5,891 bases of DNA from positions 1 to 5,891 of the forward strand of contig CALFNC010000552.1 of assembly GCA_937902605.1 (NCBI GenBank), read 5' to 3'. Shown here piece by piece: positions 1-4,887 of this stretch. The notes under the pieces are model-generated. The model did not search any database and was not told the origin of the DNA. It saw only the letters and a list, made by a program, of their open reading frames with translations. Positions within the stretch are counted from its first letter, which is position 1, and each line of letters starts with the position of its first letter. The position numbers were made by a program, and so were the translations under genes. The stretch is from an uncultured Acidobacteriota bacterium. Lineage in GTDB: Bacteria; Acidobacteriota; Thermoanaerobaculia; UBA5066.

Positions 1-28
1 CTTTCCCTACACGACGCTCTTCCGATCT
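1..28 (+). other. Illumina adapter remnant (assembly artefact)
   Basis: The first 28 bases, starting ctttccctac and ending tccgatct, match the 3' part of the Illumina TruSeq universal (read 1) adapter as I know it. They are therefore not genomic DNA. Read on the minus strand they encode Asp-Arg-Lys-Ser-Val-Val-stop, which becomes the false C-terminus of the truncated uvrC product. Genomic sequence begins at about base 29. The adapter identity comes from memory and was not searched, but a 28-base match is very unlikely by chance. Confidence 0.97.
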
Positions 29-1017
29 AGCCACGCCTCGACAGGGTCGAGCGCCTCGTCCGATACATCCACGGGCAGGTGAACCTCCTTCGGGAGAAAA
101 GTCGTCGCGTCGTAATACTGTTCGAGGAACGACACCCAGAACTCCTCGGGCTCCACGTCGCCGATCCCCTCGAAAAAGAAGCTCCGGGAGTCGAGCACCC
201 TGCCCCCCCGGACGACCAGGAGGACCGCGGCCAGGTTCCCACCGTCGGCGAACTCCCCGAAGACGTCGACGTCCTCGCCAGACGTCATGTCCACCCGCTG
301 CTTCTGCTCCAGCTCCTCCACGGTCCGGAGGCAGTCCCGATAGGCCGCCGCCATCTCGAACATCTCGCCGTCAGCGGCCGCGCTCATCTTCTCGGCTAGC
401 CGCTCGCGGAGCTCCGCGTTCTTCCCCCCGAGAAACAGAAGAACGTCCTTCACAGCCTCGGCGTAGGCCTCCCGGGTCGTCAGGCCGGCCACACACGGCC
501 CGAGGCACGCATGCATGTCGTAGTAGAGGCAGGGGCGCGGGAGGGACCCGTCGATCTCGATCCGGCAGGTCCGGATCTGGAAGAGACGCGTGATCATCTT
601 CATCGCGCCACGGCAAGTCCGCGCCGGGAGGAACGGCCCAAAATAGGTGTGCCCGTCTTTCTGGAATCGCCTGGTGACGAAGGCGCGGGGCCAATCCTCG
701 CCCGTCGTCACCTTGATGTACGGGTAGGTCTTGTCGTCCTTGAGGCAGACATTGTAGGTCGGCTGGTGGCGCTTGATGAAGACGTTCTCGAGCGCCAGCG
801 CCTCCATCTCGTTCGTCGTCACGACGGTGTCGATTGCGGCGAACTCCGTGAGGAGCGCTTCTGTCCGCGCGTGCTTGGGTCCCGCGCCGAAATATGAGGC
901 GAGCCGCTTCCGGATCGACCGCGCCTTTCCGACGTAGAGGATCTTCCCCGCTGAGTCTTTATAGATGTAGATACCCGGCTGATCCGGGTACGTCGAGAGG
1001 TCGGGGGCGACGGGCAC
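29..1017 (-). CDS. uvrC: UvrABC excinuclease subunit C, N-terminal part, truncated by contig end
   Basis: UvrC makes the two incisions of nucleotide excision repair after UvrA/UvrB find a lesion; it acts in the cytoplasm. About 330 genuine residues are present of a family length near 600. The GIY-YIG nuclease domain spans about residues 12-92, with GIYIY at 15-19, YVGKA at 28-32, Arg38 in RKRLASYF, Glu77 and Asn89 as expected active-site positions. Cys151, Cys163, Cys171 and Cys175 form the four-cysteine cluster known in UvrC to bind Fe-S. A UVR helix pair that contacts UvrB lies at about 203-238. The C-terminal RNase H-like nuclease (5' incision) and HhH domains are missing because the contig ends. 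The last six encoded residues and the stop (to base 7) come from adapter. The start is GTG: the in-frame stop of the upstream gene lies two codons before it and no other start precedes the GIY motif. No good Shine-Dalgarno is visible, which suggests translation coupled to the gene ahead. Confidence 0.96.
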
Positions 1018-1023
1018 GGACGG

Positions 1024-2688
1024 CTAGAACATTTTTCCGATGTTGGCGGCGATCTTCGACATCTTCACGTAGCCGAAGAAGCGGCCGCTTCCCATCAGGC
1101 CGAGCGCCTCGGGTACCTTGGTCCGCGGGTCGTTCGAGTAGAGCGTGCCGAACGCTCGGCGCGTGAAGGTCTGGAAGGCTGCGTCGTACGGGTACCACCA
1201 GGGCATCGACCGCGCCTCCCCGAGGTCGATCGAGACGTGCTTGATGTTGACCAGCTCCATCAGACCGTAGACGGCATGGCTCCGCCCGATCCCGGACTTC
1301 TTGATCCCTCCCCACGTGGCCGTCGGCTCGCCAAACGAGAAGAGGTGGTCGTTGATCGTCACAGTCCCGGCCTCCAGCTCGGCGGCGAGACGGTCGGCGA
1401 CCTTGCGGGACCTCGTCCAGCCGGAGGCCGTCAGACCGAAGTCCGAGTCGTTCGCCTCCTTGATCGCCTGGTCGAGGGAGTCGACGACCTGGATCGGCAT
1501 CACGGGCCCGAACGTCTCCTCGCGCATCACGCGCATCCGCCCGTTCACATTCGTCAGAATCGTCGGCGGGTACCAGTTCCCCTTCGACCGCGGACGCTTC
1601 CCGCCGCAAAGGACTTTCGCCCCGTGCTTTTGCGCCTCGGCCACCTGCTCCTCCACCACGTCGCGCTGCTCGGCCGTGGTCATCGGCCCCATGTCGGTGG
1701 CCGGGTGGAGCGGGTCCCCCATCCGGATCGCCTTTGTACGCTCGAGCACGTTCGCGAGGAACGGCTCGGCCACCTCGCGCAGGACATACACGCGCTCGAT
1801 CGAGCCGCACGCCTGTCCCGCGTTCATGAAGGAGCCCCAGACGATCCCGGCCGCCGCGCGGTCGAGGTTCGCGTCGGGGCAGACGATGGCCGGATCTTTC
1901 CCGCCCAGCTCCAGAACGAGCCCCTTCAGATGAGATGCCGCCCGGCGCGCCACGTCGACCCCGGTCTCGACCGATCCGGTGAAGAGGATCTTCGCCACGC
2001 CCGGGTGCTCGATAAGCCGGGGGACGTCGGAGCCCCCGGCCGTCACGACGTTGACGACGCCAGGGGGAAGCCCCGCGCGCCGGCAGATCTCGCCAACTGC
2101 GATCCCGGTGAGGGCCGCCGCGGACGCCGGCTTGAGGACGACCGTGTTCCCCGCGGCCAGGCACGCCGCCACCTCGACGAAGGGGATGCCGAACGGGAAG
2201 TTCCAGGGGGTCACGATGGCGATGACGCCGAGCGGGTCGAACCGGTACGAGGCTGATTTGTGGGCGAACAGGATCTGCTCGTACTCGACCGGGCGGGGTG
2301 CCAGAAGGTCCGCCGTCCGTCGCGAGAGGTAGCGGAGCGTGTCGGCGACCGGAATCAGGTCCACCGCCCTCGCCTCCGCGACCGGCTTGCCCTGCTCTGC
2401 CGCGATGAGGCGCGCGAGGGGCTCGTGAAGGCGGACGACCTCGGCCATCACCTTCTGCAGGAACCGCTGGCGCTCGCGGACCGGAAGGCTTCCCCAGTGG
2501 AGGAACGCCTTCTTCGCCGCGGCGACCGCCGCGTCGATCTCCCCTTTTCCTGCCCGATGGACCTCGGCGATCGGCAGCCCGGTCGAGGGGCTGACCGCCT
2601 GGAACGTCTTCGCCGTCTCCACGTCGAGACCGTCGATGATCGGTCGCGTCCCCAGGGTCTGGACCTTCCTCATCCGGCTGGCATTCAT
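1024..2688 (-). CDS. NAD(P)-dependent aldehyde dehydrogenase with C-terminal extension
   Basis: This is an ALDH-superfamily enzyme oxidising an aldehyde to a carboxylate with NAD(P)+. It is probably cytosolic, with no signal peptide. In 554 residues the full catalytic set is visible: Asn163 in TPWNFPF, Lys186 in VLKPAS (cofactor binding), FTGS at 236-239, general base Glu260 in LELGGK, nucleophile Cys294 in GQACGS, and EETFGP at 390-395. The core ends near 480. About 70 more residues follow, including PWWYPY at 496-501, a feature I associate with the succinate-semialdehyde/diapolycopene-dialdehyde dehydrogenase-like branch; the substrate cannot be read from sequence. The start is the ATG at 2688, which overlaps the stop of the upstream SDR gene as ATGA and has GGGAGGG 7 bases ahead. 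The frame is open 61 codons further upstream, but that stretch is arginine-rich and lies inside the SDR gene, so it is rejected. uvrC starts 6 bases downstream in the same frame. Confidence 0.95.
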   Translation of the reverse strand: MNASRMRKVQTLGTRPIIDGLDVETAKTFQAVSPSTGLPIAEVHRAGKGEIDAAVAAAKKAFLHWGSLPVRERQRFLQKVMAEVVRLHEPLARLIAAEQGKPVAEARAVDLIPVADTLRYLSRRTADLLAPRPVEYEQILFAHKSASYRFDPLGVIAIVTPWNFPFGIPFVEVAACLAAGNTVVLKPASAAALTGIAVGEICRRAGLPPGVVNVVTAGGSDVPRLIEHPGVAKILFTGSVETGVDVARRAASHLKGLVLELGGKDPAIVCPDANLDRAAAGIVWGSFMNAGQACGSIERVYVLREVAEPFLANVLERTKAIRMGDPLHPATDMGPMTTAEQRDVVEEQVAEAQKHGAKVLCGGKRPRSKGNWYPPTILTNVNGRMRVMREETFGPVMPIQVVDSLDQAIKEANDSDFGLTASGWTRSRKVADRLAAELEAGTVTINDHLFSFGEPTATWGGIKKSGIGRSHAVYGLMELVNIKHVSIDLGEARSMPWWYPYDAAFQTFTRRAFGTLYSNDPRTKVPEALGLMGSGRFFGYVKMSKIAANIGKMF

Positions 2689-3818
2689 GCCATCGCCCTC
2701 CCGGAGATCTCGCCGACGTGCTTGAGGTAAAAGCCGACGAGCCGCTGGGCGTAGTCGGTGAAGCTCGGGCACTTCACGCCGAACCGAGCCAGGTCCTTCG
2801 TCGCCTGCGTGCAGTCGTACATCACGACGTGGTCGAAGTAGTCGAGGGTCTGCGAGGGCATCCCGAACCACTTCTCCACCGGCGGTGGGGCGAAGATCAG
2901 CTTGGCCACCGGGAGCGGGATGGGTACGTAGATGAACGACTTCCCGAGCGCGTGCGCGAAGAGCTCCTCGATCTGGAATGCGGTGAGCGGCTTGGGGTCC
3001 GTGAGGTTATAGGTCTTGCCGATCGCCCCCGGCCACGTCGAGAGCCGGGCGATCGCCTCCAGGACGAAGTCGACCGGCACGAGGTTGACCGGGGCCTCGC
3101 CCGTCCCCACCTTCATGAACACACCGGGCGACGGCAGAAGCCGCATGGCGTTGAGAGAGAAATAGGGGCCGTCGAACTTCGCGGTGACGCCGGTCGTCGA
3201 GTCACCCACGACGATGCCGGGCCGGTAGATGACGGACGGCAGGCCGCTCTCGGCCACCTCGATCTCCGCCAGAAACTTGGTCTCCTCGTAGAAGTTCTTG
3301 AAGCGCTGGCCGACGTCGAGGTCGGTCTCCCGGTAGACGCCGACGGCCGTCCCGGAAACATAGGCTGTCGAGACGTAGTCGAACCTCTCGAGCTTCGGGC
3401 AGTCCTTCAGGAAACCGACGACGTTCCGGGTCCCCTCGACGTTGACCCGGAGGCCCAGCTCGCGCGAGACGGCGAGGTCGTAGATCGCGGCGAGATGGTG
3501 GCACCCGGTGAGCCGCTTCTGGAGCCGTCCCGACTCCTCGTCCGCCAGGCCCAGACCGGGCATGGTGATGTCCCCCGCAACCAGCTCGAGACGTCCCTTC
3601 GTCCCCGGGTGCGCCGACGCCATCTCCTCCTCCGACTTCCGGGCGGCAGGAAGGAACTTCTCCTGCACGAGGCAGACGAAATCGGTGTCCGGCTGGAGCT
3701 CCAGGAGACGAGGGATGAGCCGGGCTCCGATGAAGCCGGGAAAACCCGTGAAGAGGACGGCGCGGGAGCTTCGCGAGGAGGACTTCGAACGAGACCTGCG
3801 GGACGTCGTCGCTTTCAT
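2685..3818 (-). CDS. Extended short-chain dehydrogenase/reductase, acyl-CoA/thioester reductase-like
   Basis: This 377-residue Rossmann-fold oxidoreductase has a TGFPGFIG nucleotide-binding motif at 24-31, HLAAIYD at 108-114, NVEGTRNV at 126-133, Ser150/Thr151 in YVSTAYVSG, and the catalytic YEETK pair Tyr177/Lys181, followed by YRPGIVVGDS at 198-207. This pattern is that of extended SDRs, most like the NAD_binding_4 group (fatty acyl-CoA reductases and thioester-reductase domains). The glycine motif is compatible with NADP(H), but the cofactor is not certain. The exact substrate is unknown; an epimerase or hydroxysteroid dehydrogenase-like role is possible. Residues 2-19 are Ser/Arg/Lys-rich low complexity before the first strand. 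ATG at 3818 is the only start codon before the Rossmann motif. It is the first gene of the minus-strand run, and its stop overlaps the ALDH start by four bases, so co-translation and a shared pathway with the dehydrogenase are likely. Confidence 0.93.
   Translation of the reverse strand: MKATTSRRSRSKSSSRSSRAVLFTGFPGFIGARLIPRLLELQPDTDFVCLVQEKFLPAARKSEEEMASAHPGTKGRLELVAGDITMPGLGLADEESGRLQKRLTGCHHLAAIYDLAVSRELGLRVNVEGTRNVVGFLKDCPKLERFDYVSTAYVSGTAVGVYRETDLDVGQRFKNFYEETKFLAEIEVAESGLPSVIYRPGIVVGDSTTGVTAKFDGPYFSLNAMRLLPSPGVFMKVGTGEAPVNLVPVDFVLEAIARLSTWPGAIGKTYNLTDPKPLTAFQIEELFAHALGKSFIYVPIPLPVAKLIFAPPPVEKWFGMPSQTLDYFDHVVMYDCTQATKDLARFGVKCPSFTDYAQRLVGFYLKHVGEISGRAMA
2696..2702 (-). promoter_or_regulatory. 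Ribosome binding site of the aldehyde dehydrogenase gene
   Basis: On the minus strand GGGAGGG lies 7 bases before the ATG at 2688, inside the last codons of the SDR gene. It decides the start: it supports the ATGA-overlap ATG over the longer open frame reaching 2871. Such overlap with a strong internal site is typical of translationally coupled gene pairs. Confidence 0.8.
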
Positions 3819-3895
3819 GGCCGGTTCAGTCTATCGCGGTCAGACCGGCTTCGTTGGCTGTCGCGTCGCGCGCCGAGCGGCGGTATCGTCAAGAC
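3819..3895. promoter_or_regulatory. Divergent intergenic region, probable promoters for both directions
   Basis: This 77-base spacer separates the divergently oriented SDR and thioesterase genes and so should carry at least one promoter each way. On the plus strand TATCGT (3884-3889) fits the TAnnnT -10 pattern and lies at -12 to -7 from the thioesterase ATG, the place expected for a leaderless transcript. On the minus strand TAGACT (3833-3828) also fits TAnnnT and would start transcription about 3 bases before the SDR ATG. Neither has a recognisable -35 box, and neither gene has a clear Shine-Dalgarno. The motif is short, so chance occurrence is possible. Confidence 0.35.
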
Positions 3896-4333
3896 ATGAC
3901 ACTCCCGCACGCCGTCCATCACAGCCCCGTCGTGGAGGTCCCCATTCAGGTTCGATACGCCGAGACCGACGCGCAGCGGGTCGTCTACCACGGGAACTAC
4001 CTGATCTGGTTCGAGGTCGGACGGACCGCCTACTGCGAGCGGGCCGGCTACCCCTACCCGCGGATGGAGGCCGAGGGGATCCTGATCATCGTCTCGGAGG
4101 TTCGTGTCAAGTATCGGAAGTCGTCCCGGTATGGGGACGTGGTGACGATCCGCACCCGGATGGGCGAGCAGAAGAGCCGCGGCTGCTCCTTCCTCTACGA
4201 GGTGGTCCTCCCGGACGGGTCGATCGCGGCCGAGGGAGAGACGCATCACCTCTTCGTGCAGGCGGCCACCGGCCGCCTCTGCTCGGTCCCTCCAGGGATC
4301 CGGGACGCATTCCTCGCCTTCACGGGGTCCTGA
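3896..4333 (+). CDS. Acyl-CoA thioesterase, YbgC/4HBT hotdog family
   Basis: This 145-residue single-domain hotdog-fold protein hydrolyses acyl-CoA thioesters to free acid and CoA in the cytoplasm. The diagnostic motif is at 20-43: RYAETD, then VYHGNYLIWFEVGR. Asp25 is at the usual catalytic aspartate position, with His32, Asn34 and Glu40 in the conserved helix. The later stretch VRVKYRKSSRYGD is the expected second signature. The family commonly has Gly where Arg28 stands (motif D-x-x-G-V-V-Y-H), a possibly significant change near the active site. Length is normal for the family. ATG at 3896 is preferred over an in-frame TTG at 3854, whose added residues (AVASRAERRYRQD) match nothing typical. 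Family members act on short or medium acyl-CoAs, or on aromatic ones such as 4-hydroxybenzoyl-CoA; the substrate here is undetermined. It is divergent from the SDR-ALDH pair and followed by mscL after 80 bases. Confidence 0.92.
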   Translation: MTLPHAVHHSPVVEVPIQVRYAETDAQRVVYHGNYLIWFEVGRTAYCERAGYPYPRMEAEGILIIVSEVRVKYRKSSRYGDVVTIRTRMGEQKSRGCSFLYEVVLPDGSIAAEGETHHLFVQAATGRLCSVPPGIRDAFLAFTGS

Positions 4334-4358
4334 AACCCGACTTCGCGGCGCTTAGAAT
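4330..4358 (+). promoter_or_regulatory. Putative sigma70-type promoter of mscL
   Basis: CTGAAA (4330-4335, 4 of 6 matches to TTGACA) and TAGAAT (4353-4358, 5 of 6 matches to TATAAT) are separated by 17 bases, the ideal spacing. The -35 box overlaps the TGA stop of the thioesterase gene. Transcription would start near 4365, giving an mscL leader of about 50 bases. In such GC-rich DNA this AT-richer pair stands out, but it is a motif call only. Confidence 0.5.
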
Positions 4359-4400
4359 ACGGTCGCGACGGAGACGCCAGACCCCCGTCTAAACGAACGC

Positions 4401-4407
4401 GAGGTGG
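4401..4407 (+). promoter_or_regulatory. Ribosome binding site of mscL
   Basis: GAGGTGG ends 6 bases before the ATG at 4414, a normal Shine-Dalgarno distance. It fixes the mscL start, which also agrees with the conserved N-terminus of the channel. Confidence 0.75.
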
Positions 4408-4413
4408 ACGAAG

Positions 4414-4851
4414 ATGCTCAAGGAGTTCCGGGAGTTCGCGGTCAAGGGGAACGTGATCGACCTCGCTATCGGCGTCGTCATCGGCGCCGCGTTCGGAAAG
4501 ATCGTCACCTCGTTCGTCTCCGACCTCCTGATGCCCCCCGTTGGGCTGCTCCTCGGCAAGGTCGACTTCTCGAACCTCTTCATCAACCTCTCGTCGAAGC
4601 CGGCCGAGACCCTGGCGGAGGCCAAGAAGGCCGCCATCCCCACCCTGAACTACGGCGTCTTCCTGAATACGACGATCGACTTCCTGATCGTCGCGTTCGC
4701 GATCTTCCTCGTCGTCAAGCAGGTCAACCGCCTCAAGCGCGAGCCGGCTCCTGTTCCTCAGGAACCGACGACGAAGGACTGCCCGCAGTGCTGCACGCCG
4801 GTCCCGATCAAGGCGATCCGGTGCCCGCACTGCACGTCAGTCATTGGCTGA
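4414..4851 (+). CDS. mscL: Large-conductance mechanosensitive channel MscL with zinc-ribbon tail
   Basis: MscL forms a homopentameric inner-membrane pore that opens under membrane tension and releases solutes during osmotic downshock. The 145-residue product begins with the conserved [20 protein letters not shown] segment (N-terminal helix and start of TM1). TM1 continues through [21 protein letters not shown] to about residue 45. The periplasmic loop is about 46-77, and TM2 is about 80-102 ([23 protein letters not shown]). After a Pro-rich linker (110-118) the usual C-terminal amphipathic helix is replaced by a CPQC...CPHC pair (Cys123, Cys126, Cys137, Cys140), which looks like a small zinc ribbon; Cys127 is an additional cysteine. 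I recall similar tails in some other bacterial MscL proteins, so this is a variant rather than damage. It has its own ribosome site and probable promoter, and a hairpin covers its stop codon. It converges with the DUF2723-like gene. Confidence 0.97.
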   Translation: MLKEFREFAVKGNVIDLAIGVVIGAAFGKIVTSFVSDLLMPPVGLLLGKVDFSNLFINLSSKPAETLAEAKKAAIPTLNYGVFLNTTIDFLIVAFAIFLVVKQVNRLKREPAPVPQEPTTKDCPQCCTPVPIKAIRCPHCTSVIG

Positions 4852-4856
4852 CGTGC
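4832..4856 (+). terminator. Perfect hairpin over the mscL stop codon, possible terminator
   Basis: GCACGTCAG (4832-4840) and CTGACGTGC (4848-4856) are perfectly complementary over 9 bp with a 7-base loop (TCATTGG). The mscL TGA (4849-4851) lies in the right arm. There is no following U-tract on either strand, so an intrinsic terminator of the classical kind is not proven. The position between two convergent genes, 31 bases from the stop of the next gene, fits a shared transcript 3' end. CTGACGT recurs at 4863-4869 and could form an alternative pairing with the left arm. Confidence 0.45.
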
Positions 4857-4887
4857 CATCGCCTGACGTCGTTTCCAGCCGCCCGGT

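Noticed and set aside
7..9. TAG as a genuine uvrC stop giving a short single-nuclease UvrC
   Set aside because: The stop lies within the adapter sequence, so it does not belong to the genome.
959..2256. Long frames over the ALDH gene (minus 959-2164, plus 1237-2256)
   Set aside because: Both are shadows of the real ALDH frame, with low-complexity Arg/Pro/Gly-rich products and no domains.
2689..2871. N-terminal extension of the aldehyde dehydrogenase to a 615-residue frame
   Set aside because: The 61 extra residues are Arg-rich, lie inside the SDR coding region and match no ALDH N-terminus. The ATG at 2688 has a strong ribosome site and the ATGA overlap.
3854..3895. TTG start adding 14 residues to the thioesterase
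   Set aside because: The added residues are not family-like and there is no ribosome site before the TTG. The ATG at 3896 gives a normal family length.
2718..3899. 393-codon plus-strand open frame antisense to the SDR gene
   Set aside because: Its product is rich in Arg, Asp, Glu and Gly without any recognisable motif, and the minus-strand SDR is clearly genuine. High third-position GC explains it.
4360..4386. Weak inverted repeat AGACG...CGTCT in the mscL leader as a regulatory hairpin
   Set aside because: Only a 5-bp stem with a 9-base loop, within what is expected by chance in GC-rich DNA, and no riboswitch-like architecture.
4246..4830. 194-codon minus-strand frame antisense to mscL and the thioesterase end
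   Set aside because: The product is charged and repetitive, and mscL on the plus strand is unmistakable. No ribosome site supports the antisense frame.
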